Source: Pseudoscleropodium purum
Taxonomy: Eukaryota; Streptophyta; Bryopsida; Hypnales; Brachytheciaceae
NCBI GenBank assembly: GCA_963969395.1
Contig: OZ017795.1
Span: forward strand, 27,323,063-27,387,062
Length of the DNA: 64,000 bases
Reading direction: 5' to 3'
Under the pieces are notes generated by a model, which saw nothing but the letters and a program-made list of their open reading frames with translations, ran no database searches and was not told the DNA's origin. Below are positions 25,051 to 37,400 of the stretch, piece by piece. Both the position numbers and the translations under genes were made by a program. Position 1 is the first letter of the stretch. Each line of letters starts with the position of its first letter.

Positions 25051-27374
25051 TCAAGGGATGAACTCCCCTTCTTCAATCTCTTCCTCCCGGAAAAATTTGC
25101 CCTCGAAAACTTCATCGACAGGGTTTGCTGATGACAAAACAGGAGGAGCAGGAATTGTAATTGATGGAGGTTTGCTGATGACAAAGGGAAACTTCACGGG
25201 GTCCGCGCTTATAGCTACATGAATGACTGGAAACTCATATACGGTCGTGTGTGCCAGTTGTGAACGGACAGTGTCTTCCATATTTAACTCGTAGAAGACC
25301 TTCTTGTTGCCCTGTAGAACAACAAACACTTACTTTTATAGGTACCACTTGCTTGGAAGAGCTGTTAACCCGTAAGTCCTTAAATGAACCATCAAGGAAG
25401 CCCAGCAATGTAAACCGATACAAAGAAGAAATCATGCCCTACATTAATTAATGGTAAATGTGTGGTTTGAAAGTTACTATAATTGACTTTAGGCTTCCAA
25501 ATGAACTTCCCGTTCCTAGATAGCGCCCTGAGGAGTTAGAAAAACAATGATGAGACACAAGGTGAGAGTTGATTGATACCTCACAAGGCTCCTTCTGGAA
25601 GTAAAGTTTCAATTCAGTGATCTCTCGCCTACAGAAGTGTCGCAGCTCGGTGATCATGGGTAAGTTGTCAGCCCTAGATTCCAGGTGCTTTGCTACGAGA
25701 CTTTTCAGTGTAGAATTTTCATCAACCCTGTCAGACATGAGCACCATGGTCAGTACTTCCATTAACCCCTAAGTGCTCTGCCATCCATATTCTTGAACAG
25801 AGTGCCTGAGGACAATGTCTAGTCCAATTACCTTCTCATTCATCCAAAGTAATAGTGGAATCTTCAAAAGATGACCTTTCTTTATGACTTATTTGATGAA
25901 CTTGAGGTAAATAAAATATTTGTACAGATGTAAGCAAAAATGCAAAAATGCAAAAATCCCCAAAAAATACTCAGGCGTTTAAAAAGAAACAACCGTATTA
26001 AAATGCTTTACGTGTTTGGGAAGTTTTCTCACCTTGCAGTGACAACTCTGACATCTGTTCCTTCAAAAGTCCATTCTATCCTCCAGAAGATGCACTTAAG
26101 TCTGCACTTGCAAACAACGAAACACAAAAGCATGAGATCTCCGTACACACAATCGTGCCCTCTCAGATCAATTGGTGTGCAACTCAGATGCCACTAGGAC
26201 TAAAGATTCACTGAATTTCGGGATATTACTCGAACTTACTTTCTGTCAAAAATAGTTGAGTTGCTCTTCCTCTTGCTCATGCCATGCGGCCAAAACACCA
26301 ACGCAGTGTCCCGCATTTTGGCTTCATGTTGAAGAGCCTTCATAGCCGGGTGCATTTCGTTCTTAGGTAACGCTAGCGTAGAACGAGCTCGCTTCGCAGA
26401 TTCAGTCTGTCTCAACATCTCCTCCAATAAATTATAATCTGCAAGCAACAGGGAAGTACTATAAGTTCTCCACACCTCAACAACCCAACCCAAAGAGCTG
26501 TACCAATTGGACAAGAAACCCAGGCATGATTAAACTGGAACGGCCGATGTAAAGATCCTAGCAACCAGAGATGACATAATCAATGTTTGCACTCAAACTT
26601 TCAAGTTGAGATTTTGCGTTCAATTTCGCAACTAAATTTTTGAGCAACATCTTGTAGGAAAGACAATGAAAACGCACTTCAAATGAGTTACAATATGCCA
26701 CCTAACAAGAATGGAGGTACGGAGGTTCCAGCCAAAAATTGAAGGTGAGCAGCAACTATAAAGCAAATACAACGGCAGACTACACAAAGAGGCAACAAGC
26801 AGTTCGATTTTTTGGAGAATTTTTGCTCATTTCAGGATAAAATCATGTGAATGATAGCTTGCTGAAAACTCTTGAAAAATGCATGTTTTAATTTTCAGTA
26901 TTGAGATCGCAGCGACGAATTGAAGTTTCATTGGATAGGGTTTTAAATAATGTCCGCAAGGATTCTAAACCCGGGGGACATGTAAAGGCAGAAAATAATT
27001 CAAATCATCCTCAAAACAATTAGAAAATTGGAAAAAACTTAAGACAGACAGCCTCCTAAATTTCGAAAGAGAAAGAAGCATTACAAATTTATTTGTGAGC
27101 AATTCAAGGCAACCAAGGAGAAGAGCTCTGTGCATTGGTGTTTCCGCTTACCCGAAACGAGGACATTGTCACAAAATCCCGCCAAGGGCACAAACGCAGT
27201 CCGATCACGCTTGCCGGAGCATCCAGTGCGCGTCTTGTGGGCCTTGACACAAACCAACCCACACGATCGCAGCTCACATCTCGGACACTTATATTTCCAC
27301 TCCGTCTTCTTACATTCCTCACACAACTTGCGCTCCGGCACTGGCGCCGTCTCCGCAACCACCGTAGTCCCCAT
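25051..27374 (-). CDS. BCD1: BCD1/ZNHIT6-type HIT zinc-finger protein (box C/D snoRNP assembly)
   Basis: Exons, 5' to 3' on the minus strand: 27374-27152, 26438-26240, 26101-26033, 25727-25580, 25311-25051. All introns are GT-AG and phases join exactly to give 299 aa. Residues 18-52 form a zf-HIT domain with ligands C18, C21, C30, C33, C38, C42, H46 and C52, followed by the family signature FVPL...DNVLVSDYNLLEE across the first junction. A WRIEWTF block, VDENSTL, and FYELN...QLAHTTVYEFPVIHV complete the BCD1 domain order. The C-terminus is acidic (EEEIEEGEF). In yeast and mammals BCD1/ZNHIT6 is a nuclear factor needed for assembly and stability of box C/D snoRNPs; the same role here is inferred. 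Two AACCCTAAA-type boxes lie upstream, fitting ribosome-biogenesis co-regulation. Intron 3 carries a TAACCCCTAA repeat end. Confidence 0.88.
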
Positions 27375-27430
27375 TTCTCAAAAAACTCGCAAATTTCTTC
27401 CCAAACTCCTCTAAAACCCAGGAAACGCTG

Positions 27431-27457
27431 AACCCTAAAATCCTAAAAACCCTAAAT
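27431..27457 (-). promoter_or_regulatory. Telo-box pair upstream of BCD1-like gene
   Basis: AACCCTAA at 27431-27438 and an exact AAACCCTAA at 27447-27455 lie about 57-83 bp upstream of the ATG at 27374. Telo boxes are known plant promoter or leader elements of translation and ribosome-biogenesis genes, which fits a snoRNP assembly factor. Function is inferred from the match only. Confidence 0.55.
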
Positions 27458-27659
27458 CCTCTGGTCCCTCTTCAGAGGCTCAGTAATTTGGTTAGACCGC
27501 AACGCCATCTGCTTCAACAATTCCCCGTGGCCCAAACTGCATCCTACTGTAGGCAGTTGAGCCTGAATCCTTGAATCCCCAAGCCGAGGACTTTCCATCG
27601 TCTTCGTTTGTAAATTGCGACGATTCTTTCGTTTCCACCTATATGGTCGTTTTCTGTTA

Positions 27660-29939
27660 CTTTTACTTTTCTAACAACTTTTTCATTTGTGACCACTTTT
27701 TCTTTTTAATTGGGAGTGAGATGGGCCACACTACACATTGAACCGGTTGCTGGAAGGGGTCTCTTAATGCTAGCTAATTTTTCTGATTATAAATTAGCTT
27801 AAAGTACTAGGTTTGTAACTTTTGAAGCCTTTGAAAATATTGTTTTTGTTTACCTATTAAGTGTGATGTCTCACAATTTCATATGTAAGTGATACATGAC
27901 AACATCTCACAATTTCATATCTATTGTTTTTCATCCATTTGTTTTTACTAAATCCTAATGACTTCCTTGCAGCTAGCTATTCTATGAAATCTTACATGTT
28001 GATGAAACCTTTTAGGGGCCATTAGATTGCAATGGGAATTGTTCTAGTAGTTTGTTATTTTGACAAAAGATAAGTGATACATGATAAGCAATACTAGTAA
28101 GTGTGAATAGCAACTTATATCAAACAAGAACAATTCCTTATGGGCAAATGTCACTTGTGGCCATGCCTTCTAAAGCCAATATTGTACATTCATTCCCAAG
28201 AAATCACTTTGATGCAAAGGCATTTTGAATGCCTCTTAAATTTTGATATGTCAATCTAGCTATGGTTCCAAAAATGCATTGGATTAACATTGAGATGATG
28301 TTTTGCTACAAAATTTCTAGAAAATAAAAATAAAACAAGTTTTCTAAAGCTTCTCATTTTAAATCAAGCCTATCCATTTTTAATCTTGTATAAACTAGGA
28401 TTTTTGGTTTCCAAATTTCAATGGAAGTTAAAATGATATTGAAAATGCTTCAAACCAATCTCAAGGAAATCTTCAAATGCAAGCTGCATAGCCTAAAACT
28501 ATTTCTTCATCATTGGAATGATTTGATGCATTTTCAATGTTGATTCCAAATGCCAAATTAAACTTGATATAAAAATTATATTCACATCGCACAGAAATTG
28601 TATTGAACCAATATTAAAATGCTATATGTAGTAGATTGTATTAAATTGGACTAATTTCAAATGACTTCAGTGATTATTTGACATGTTTATCTCATGCAAA
28701 ATTATAATTTTATTTTATAAAAAAAAATTGGGCATTTTTACAACATTGAAAATGCATTATATCCATTTCCAAAAAAATTCCAAGCAATATTATATTGGGA
28801 ACTTGAGTCCATTTGCACGTAAGAAAAATAATGTTTATACCCACTCATATTATTCTTGAATATTATAAAGGGAATTTCTTAACATGTTTAAACAATCTAA
28901 AATGGGTGTTTCTAAGAAAGAATATATTACATGTTTTGAGGAAAAAAATGAAATCTTTAACATTTACTCCCCCTTATTGCAAGTATCCCAAATAAACAAA
29001 ATCATTACAAATCTTAATGCATATATCATGGTTTATTTTTAGGCAATCAAAATGATTTTCATACATGTAAAATTCTTAAGATTGCCCAATCACTGAACTT
29101 TAAATATTCCTTCAATTGTTTATTCCCAAAACATAATTATTTTACCTTAATTTGAATATGGAACTTCCATAATATCAAACAATTAATTCCTTAACGACAA
29201 GAGATACACCAAATTTTCAAACTATGAAGACATATTATTAAATGCACCATAGAATTCAAATTTCATCATGACTTTCAAACTACCATAAATTGTGAAATAT
29301 GATCAATAGATCATTCCATCAACTATTGTACTAAATAATATTGTTCAATAAAATTTGGAGCTATAATTTAAGAATTCCTTCTAAAGTCAATTATAGATTG
29401 AATATCATATTTTTCACAAATTTTTCTTCTTTTAAAAATATAAAATATTAAGTTTAAATTGTGGTGATGCTTCAAAATTTTTCTATTCTATTGAATTCTT
29501 GAAGTTTTTTTTTAAATGGCCATTTATGGAATTGAAATAGTTATTTTTTGAAGTGAAACATACTGGTACCCTTCAAAGTCTTGAACTATACAATATTGTT
29601 AAAGAAAAGTTACAAAAATTTACATGAAAAAAATACAAGAGATCTAAACAAGAGTCTACAACACATTTAGATGAATAGAAAAATCAAGATTTTATGAATA
29701 TATTTTTCTAAATTTGTTGTATGAAATTTGAATATTTGGTTCTTTAGAAGTTAACAAACTTCTATATTACCTAAACAATGATGCTAGCATGTGAGTACAA
29801 AGACATGAGCCTACAAGCCTTGATTCTAGTTATAGCTAGTATTTACCTATCACTACTTGAAGGTGTATATAACATATGTACCTATAACATAGGTCCGTAC
29901 ACTATAACATGGAAAGAGTCTAAAACATAGGTATCTATA
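27660..29939. other. AT-rich gene-free stretch
   Basis: About 2.3 kb upstream of the BCD1-like gene with no supported gene. Only short biased open frames and A/T runs are seen. A short direct repeat 'gtctcacaatttcatat' lies near 27870 and 27905. Confidence 0.5.
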
Positions 29940-30265
29940 ACATGAAAATTGATTTGAGAGCCCTAAACCTCCAAACCCCTAAGAGACCTCCTTGTATTAA
30001 GAGGGTAATGTAGGAAGGATGGAGTCATGACAAAATTATAAAAAAAAATTGGAGAATTTTTTTTTTGAAAGTTCCAAACTCTAGATCCTTCAAGGAATCT
30101 TTTGGAGGTGATGAAGTTGCAATAGAAAAAAATGTTGAAAAAAATTGAATTTTTTTTTAGAGTCCCAAACTCAAACCACCCAAGGGGACTCTTGATGTTG
30201 AGAAGGGTCTTCAGTTTTCCAAGGGGTGATGGAGTCACAATTGAGAAGGAAAAAAAATAGATTAG
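29940..30265 (+). repeat. Degenerate tandem repeat, about 90-115 bp period
   Basis: Three diverged units each combine a 'gatg(g/a)agt(c/t)(a/g)...' start (30018, 30110, 30226), a poly-A/poly-T core and a 'gt(t/c)ccaaactc...caa(g)gga' block. The 105-codon minus-strand open frame across them is a by-product of the repeat. Confidence 0.55.
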
Positions 30266-31130
30266 GTGCTTAGAGAACATTTGGAGTGTTTCAATCCTAT
30301 TTTAGGCCAATTGACATATCTTCTTAAGTTCATAAGCTATAAAGATTCTAAATTCTTAAACCATGGTTGTAGGTCCAAAATCTAAACAATACATTAAATA
30401 CCTTACAAATTTGAGGCTCATAGGCTCTCAAGTTCTTGGGCTCATGCTCTAAAGCTCACAAAACAGCACTCTTGCTTCATTCTACATTGGAATTTGGGTT
30501 CTCCCCCTCATAATGTTGAATTGACACTATAGTTACAAAGCTTTTAACACCTCAAATGTTGTTGTTTGCATTAATTTAATAATTAGTGCAAGATTTTTTT
30601 TCACTAATTGAATTGATATTGGATGAATTTGATCTAATTAGTGTTACTATTTGTATAAAATTTAGACAAAAATTGGATGATAATTAGACAATATATGACA
30701 AAATGAAAATAGTATAAAAACAAATCAAATTAAATTTATCTAAAATGTTGTAAACATCTATTTTAGTGTGCCTCACAAATTTACATAGTTTTCAAATCAT
30801 TGTGATTTAGAGTTGTTTTAGTATTTGCCCTTGCAATAAAATTCTATTTCATTTATTAAAAAGAAGAAGAATTATTGAAATACCTTGAGTAATAAAAATT
30901 TGACTTTGGATTTCTATTTTAGCTTTTTGTTCAAAGTCAAAGATATGGAAGATAAATTTAAGTTTATAATTATATGCATTCAAAATATAGGTTCTAAAAT
31001 TGGCAAGATATCATTATTTAAACTATATATTAAAGGATATCCCATTTGTTTCATTGGAAAGACGTGGAAGATAATTTCAATTGCGCACATTGATTACATA
31101 TGTTCAAAGCGAGGATTCAAAAAGAGGTGA
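30266..31130. other. AT-rich gene-free stretch
   Basis: No gene is supported. The 81-codon frame at 30885-31130 has AT-driven composition and no recognised motif. Confidence 0.5.
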
Positions 31131-33185
31131 AACACCATTAAGACTTGTGTGCTCCATGTTGTTGCCATGGTTAAATAAAAGTAAAATTATTTAAAAAAAA
31201 TCAAAAACAACAACAAAATCCATGACTTTTTCACTTTAAGTCCAAATGCCGTGAAACAAAGCCCATGTATCCCTCCTTGCCAAGGGCTTTTTGGTGGTAT
31301 AAAAAACAAGATTCGAAGACTCATAGTCCGAGAGATCTCACCGTACCAAACCAAACCAACAACCTAACTTAACCCCTAAATGTCCAAAGCATCAAATTTT
31401 GTTGGTGACAATACTTGGAAGTTAAATGAAACTTAATCAAGTTTCTACTTTTAGTAGTTTATATATTTGAAAAATTCTTTTTAAAGTTTTAGCATCATAA
31501 ATCTGATTTCTCAAAATGATTAATTATGATTTTTCTATTCAAGGTTTTGTGCAAGGGTATCCATTGCAATCTTGCCTTTTTGTAGTGTGAAGAGCTCTTG
31601 GAAATGAGCCTCAAATACACTAAATCTCAAAGGAAAATTCACATTAGAAATTCAATTAAAAAGAATTGTAGAAGAGATTTTTAGAAGCTGTAAATTGATT
31701 GGGGTTATGCATGTTATTTCCTTTTAACCTCATATTAGTATGCCCTATACTATTGTCATAGTCACAATATTGGTAAAAATAAAAGTATTTTTTTATTTTT
31801 TCAATTCATAAAGACTTCCAAATTCAATATCTTTTTTGCATTGAGTTACAACGCCATGAAACATAGCCTATGCATTCTCCCTACAAAGAGCTTTTTTTTA
31901 TACAAAGAATGTGATTGTAGGATGCCTAGTCCAAAAGATATATAATTTAGTATAATTTAAGATCCAAAAATAACATAAAAATCCATAACTTTTACATTGT
32001 AGATCTAAACGCCATGAAACAAAGGTTGTGCACTAGTCCTTGCCAAGAGCTTTTGGATGGTACCAAAATGTGATTGGGTAATGCACATTTCTAGAGATTT
32101 CAACATAATAGACAAACAATACAAATAACCTAGCTTAAGGTATGGACTAGTGTGCCCCATGCCATTGCCACAATCAAAACAAAACATAAAGTATTTTTCT
32201 AAATTTTTATTTTATAAAAACTTTGAAATTCAATAATTTTCATGTTGTAGGTCAAAATACTATGAAATAAAGCCCGTGCACCCCTCCTTGTTGTAAGTTT
32301 TTTGACGGTGTCAAGAATGCAATTGAGGGAAGTACAATTTGAGAGATGTCATTGTAACAAACAAACAACTTATTTTAAGGTATGCACTAGTATGCGCCAT
32401 GTCGTTGCCATGGTCAAAATAAAAATAAAAGTATTTTTTTAGTTTTTCATACCAAAAATAACCAAAAAAATTCATTACTTTCACATTGTAGGTTGAAACG
32501 CTTAGAAACAAACCCTATGCACCTCTCTTCACTAAGAACTTTCTAATGGTACCAAAAACACAATTGAGAAAGTGTGGTTTGAAAGATCTCAATGTAACAA
32601 ATAAACAAAACAAAACAACCTATCTTAAGGTATGGATTTTTTTGGTGACCAACTTTTTAGATTTGACATGTGAAAAAAGGATTGAAAGACTTCAAATCAC
32701 TTTCACAATTTTAACATTGTTATGATCAAACATTAGAATCTTTGAATCCAAAAGTGATATTGGTGTGCTTTCTTTTCCTATTTGATCACTAACATATCTA
32801 GTTTGAATTTGTACTATTACAATTCAAAACAAATTGATACAACTTATCAAAATGTTGGCTTAGTGTTCAATTTAGAGCAAATTTCTAGAAGCTCAAAAAA
32901 GGCCTTGGGCATCTAGGAATTAATGTATGGACTAGTGTATCTCGTGTCATTGCCACAATCAAATTAAAATTAAAAGTAATTTTTTGATTTTTTAATTCAT
33001 AAAAACTTTGAAATTCAATAATTTTTACACCGTAGGTTCAAACACCATGCACAATGCACCCCTCCTCGTTGAGGGCTTTTTGATAGTACCATGAATGCAA
33101 TTGGGGGACACTTGGTTTGGGAGATTTCACTGTAACAAACCAAACCAACAAATAGTTTAATTTACGGTATGGATAGGAGGTCTAT
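31131..33185 (+). repeat. Decayed repeat array, about 240-bp unit, six copies
   Basis: A unit containing 'ccatgaaacaaagccc(g)tgcac', 'cctccttg...gggctttttg', 'gagatttcactgtaac', 'aaaccaaacaacctag', 'tatggactagtgtg', 'ccatgccattgcca' and 'aaaataaaagtatttttt' recurs with cores near 31250, 31853, 32012, 32259, 32500 and 33043. Adjacent copies are spaced about 160-247 bp where close, with two gaps of 540-600 bp where a copy has been lost or interrupted. All copies face the same way. Short minus-strand frames at 32005-32187 and 32311-32511 are produced by the unit. TAACCCCTAA occurs at the end of the first copy (31370-31379). Confidence 0.75.
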
Positions 33186-33440
33186 AAAGCAACCAAACTC
33201 TAAAGGCATTGTCTAACACAAAGGTAGCAATAATGAACATATCAAGGGGTGGATGCTTTTAGTGCCCTATGTGATTCTAACTTCAAAATTCATAACTAAT
33301 TCCATGAATGTTCAAAACATGAATCAATTGGGGTTAGATGCCAATTTCATTTATCTTGCAAGGAAAATTTATTGAAAATTTCAAGAAGTCAAGCTCTCAA
33401 AATTGCAAATCAGCTACTTTACTTAAACTTTAAATTGTAG
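33170..33440 (+). repeat. Dispersed repeat family D, copy 2
   Basis: Direct counterpart of 17401-17720, sharing 'aaaattcataactaattc', 'ggttagatgccaatttcat', 'cttgcaagga' and 'tttcaagaagt'. It lacks the foldback present in copy 1. Confidence 0.6.
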
Positions 33441-33559
33441 GATACCTCATTTGTTTCATGGTATTTCGAGATGAAGACTCATAACCTATTGTTGTTTTTT
33501 AAATGCTAATGAGGCACTGTTCCATTGGCAACCCATCACCATCACCATCACAAGTTGCA

Positions 33560-33720
33560 ACTCATAATCTTCTTTCCTTTCAACTTGTTTCCTATACCTT
33601 TGGATCATGAAGATCAAAAGTTGTGATTGAAAAGTGAACAACTAATTATGTCCAATAACCTACTCGCCACTACCGCAGCTCGTCGATTATCTAGTACATA
33701 TCCAAAAGTTTCCTCGAACC
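33560..33720 (+). repeat. Dispersed repeat family F, copy 1
   Basis: Matches 48790-48960 in the same orientation: 'cttggatcatgaagatcaaa', 'gttgtgattgaaaa', 'caactaattatgt...aataa(c/t)ctac' and 'ttatctagtac'. Noncoding. Confidence 0.65.
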
Positions 33721-34039
33721 CTTGGGATTTATTCAAGACGTTCATCAAAACAGGGTCATAACTTAGTACTCCGTACAAAAAATTCAAAACGAAGTCAAGT
33801 CAGGGAGTTACTGAAATCGATTATCAGTTCCAAAAATGGCCATAGACGTGAAACGAGATCCTCAAAATATGTCAACTATATGTCACAATGTGCCTGCAAG
33901 CCCAACCTCTGTGCACTCCAGGGCATTTATAAGGCGAAATAGAGCCAGATTGCACCAGAAAAAAAATAATCTGGCCTCAGAAATGACAACAAATCGTGAA
34001 TTTTTTTGCTAGACAACTTCAAGTTAAAAAACATGTCTT

Positions 34040-34222
34040 GGATGAAATCACTAGAATTTGGATAAAAACATAATTATGGATATGTGGTAGGTGCTAATGT
34101 GATATTTTCTATCCAATACCAATATGTAGTTGGATGAAATCACTAGATTTTGGATAAAAACATAATTATGGATACATGATAGGTGCTAATGTGATATTTT
34201 CTATCCAATACGAATATGTGGA
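34040..34222 (+). repeat. 92-bp tandem duplication
   Basis: The block starting 'ggatgaaatcactaga' at 34040 is repeated from 34132 with few changes, through 'tggataaaaacataattatg' and 'gtgctaatgtgatattttct' to 'atccaatac(c/g)aatatgt'. It lies about 250 bp beyond the stop of the minus-strand WD40 gene, possibly in its 3' untranslated region. Low divergence suggests a fairly recent duplication. Confidence 0.9.
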
Positions 34223-34469
34223 TGAATGCTGAAATCTGGATCATCACTATAACATTTTGGCACTTTGGCACTTTCATAAAAAATGAAAAAAATAGCCCTG
34301 GTGCACTCCCTTCAAAGTGCCTACGGAATGAATCTAGCAAATTGTGCTCGACATTCTTCGCCACTTCTAACAACGCCTAGAAAAGCTTCAAGGACTCCCA
34401 GATATTGAAACCACCAAAACTTGGTGAAGTTTGACCAGCTTTTCCAAAAAGAATTAAGTTAAGTACCTC

Positions 34470-37400
34470 TCATGAAAATATTTTGTGCATTCCAATGAAG
34501 AGGTCTGACGATATCGACAACAGCAACGGCAGATTGGGGTGCCATGCAGCCTTGAAGACCCTCTTCTGATGAGCATTCAAAGCCTGCATAGGCTCCCTGC
34601 TGTTGTACCTAATGTCAAAAACATGTATTTTAGGGTCTGTGGACCCCGAGGCACAGTACAAGCCATCTGGAGACCAGGATTGGCTGATGTACCCAGACTG
34701 TGAATCGCCAGCTTGTTGTTTCCACCCAAAGCAGTGAAGCTCCGTCCCTTGCACCCGTATATCAAACAGACGTAATTGCTGTCCAGGTGTCCTGTCAAAA
34801 GAAAAAAAGGTCCCATAGTGAGAAAATTTAGTCAATGTAAACTCGTGGACTCCGCCTATTCCATTGTAAGGTAGAAGATACGATTTGCGTCTCTCTACGC
34901 ATTTTAACATATGAAGGACTGTGATTTTGGGGAGCTCAGTAAAGAGCTGTGGAGAGATCACTCTGGGTACAGTACAAGAGCCAAACTCTCGAGATAATAA
35001 ATATAGGCACCAATTTCATACACAATTTCAAACTGGAAGGTTGTAGACAATAAGTGACAGTAGACAATCTTATTTCCGTTCAAAGAGCAAAGTCCATACA
35101 CATTTAGCCTAAGTCATGCTTACACCCAACATGCTAATTAGCGGCCAATCAAGTTCATGAATTCATGCAGGTAACTAGGGTCCGTACAGGAGATGGGATC
35201 AGGTCCTCCAGATACTACGTGCACACTATCATTTGCTATCAATGATGGCCAGTGTTAGTGTAAAATTAAATACTTGCGAAGAACACAGGTGAAGATTACA
35301 TTGCACACACAGATTTGAAGTTTTCAAGTTCAAAGAAGACTGACCCAGTCTGAACCATGACTAGGTTGTTGTCGGCAGGGTTTGGAGCCACCGCCAAGGC
35401 TTTGCTTTCCAATTGATGATGAAATGTTGACCTACCGTGAGACGGATCTACTGCAAATACTCGCTTATCCATACCTGCCAATCAATGATCAGATATCATT
35501 GAAGGATATAACTGGGTAACTGTAACTTGTCCATATAATAGCCCCATATGTTACAACTACAGATTAAAATGAAAAAGCATCCATATGCTATAATATCATA
35601 TTACGAACCTGAAGATATGATGTAATTCTTGCTCAGAATACCCCCTACACCTGTGACTGAAGATGAATGAAGTGTTCTATGAAGAATCTGGGGTTGCCAT
35701 CCTTTCTCCTTCTCTGTCCAGAGCACAACGCCATGATCGCATCCCCCTGTAACAAATTGTGAACCGTTGCTCCAGGGCAGAAATTGAATAGCATTAATAA
35801 TCCCCTTTTCATGAGGTTTGTAGTCTAAAAACTTAACGCCGGGTTTCTGCACAGAAAAAGTGGCACGCCGGTAAGTCCACAAGCACTAAAAATTTCATTA
35901 GCCATATTATACCAAGAGTTTGAATACTAACACTCGTATCATCATACTTACTTTTTTAGAAGTATTAATGATGGAAATCTGAGGTCCCCCATCAGCAGTG
36001 TACACGGCAAACAGCTTCTCGCCAAGAGGATGCCAAGCCAAGTCTTCAGGCCACCTCCTCTGAACCGGAGAAATACAATCTACAGTGTGACTTAAATTCA
36101 CGCCAAACCTGATCAATTGTCCACAAAAGTATCAGGCACCTTATGACAGCCCCAAAACACAATTTCGTTCTCTTAGAACTAATTCTAGAAACAGTTCACA
36201 ATGCATTGAAGAAACCCTTCACATCACGCGAAAATAAACGTCCTTGGAAGGAGTTATGAAGTCCAGGAGAAGTTTTACCCTTTTTCTTGAGTTATTTGCC
36301 AAAAATTTACAACGCCATCCAATGCACTGTATCATAAAGTCCGAATCAGTTATGGATAATTTCACAACACTATAAGAGACCATGTGCTCAATACTTTGCC
36401 TAAAGCAAGCAAATAGAAACAGAATCCAAAGCATTCAACATAGACAGAAAAGCAACAGAAAAACTTCACTGTCACAGCGATGACCAGAGAACGTTTGTTG
36501 GAAGACATCAACAACGAAAAATGATCACCTTGTAGCGCAAAGGTGGTCAATGGCAGGGCTCAGCACAAGACTCCGAGGCTTGCGTTTGTGTTGAAGAGGA
36601 ATATAGCTTGGCATTGCCACATCCAACTCTTTTGGTTTACTTTGACTCCTTATCGAGGAGATCAAGTCCACATGTTTCCGCTGCACAGCGCCTTTAGATT
36701 TTTTTGACTTGCCCTCCATACCCGCACCTGCATTAAACAATTATACCATGTTTTAGCCAAAGGAGATCATGTCAGATCCATTCTAAAACAAATTGACTGA
36801 CCTACGAGAAAGTAAGGGACAGGGTACTAAAACCGTTAACGCCCTGATCCCGTCTCCTACGCTGAGCCCTGTTACCAACAGCAGTTCATCTATTCATACA
36901 TCTGGTTTGACTAATTAGCAAGTCTTGTAAGCATGACTTGGCTAAATGTCTGAAGTCACTGATCTTTGAATGGACGCGGGGCTGGGGCTCCTGTCACTAG
37001 TGGTGGTCTACGACCTCCCACTTTAATATTGCATAAGAAATTCATGCAACGAGATGAAAACTAAATCTCAACAGATTTGGCTCTTGTAAATAAGGTGATC
37101 CCTCCGCTGCTATATAGTGTTCCCCCCCAAATCATACTCCTACACATGTTAAAATGCTTGAAGTGACGCAAATAGTATCCTCTGCTTTATTCCAACGAAG
37201 GCCTTGAACAACCAGTTTATTGATAAGAAGCTTCTGGTTTAGCATTTCCATTGAAATATTAGACCTTTGTGTTGTTCCAATTCACATAAATTCAACAAGT
37301 TGTGGGGTCCCAGATCAAACACGCACCTGAAGATCTCTTGCTGAATTTCTCCTGTCCCCGGTCCTTTGCAGGAGACTTAACAGGGGACTTAGTGCGAGTT

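Noticed and set aside
25236..25435. Possible extra exon of the BCD1-like gene with a good GTAAGT donor at about 25336
   Set aside because: Direct joining of 25580 to 25311 keeps phase and gives KEPCE-GNKKVFYEL, which matches the uninterrupted BCD1 domain; adding the segment would insert about 30 unrelated residues.
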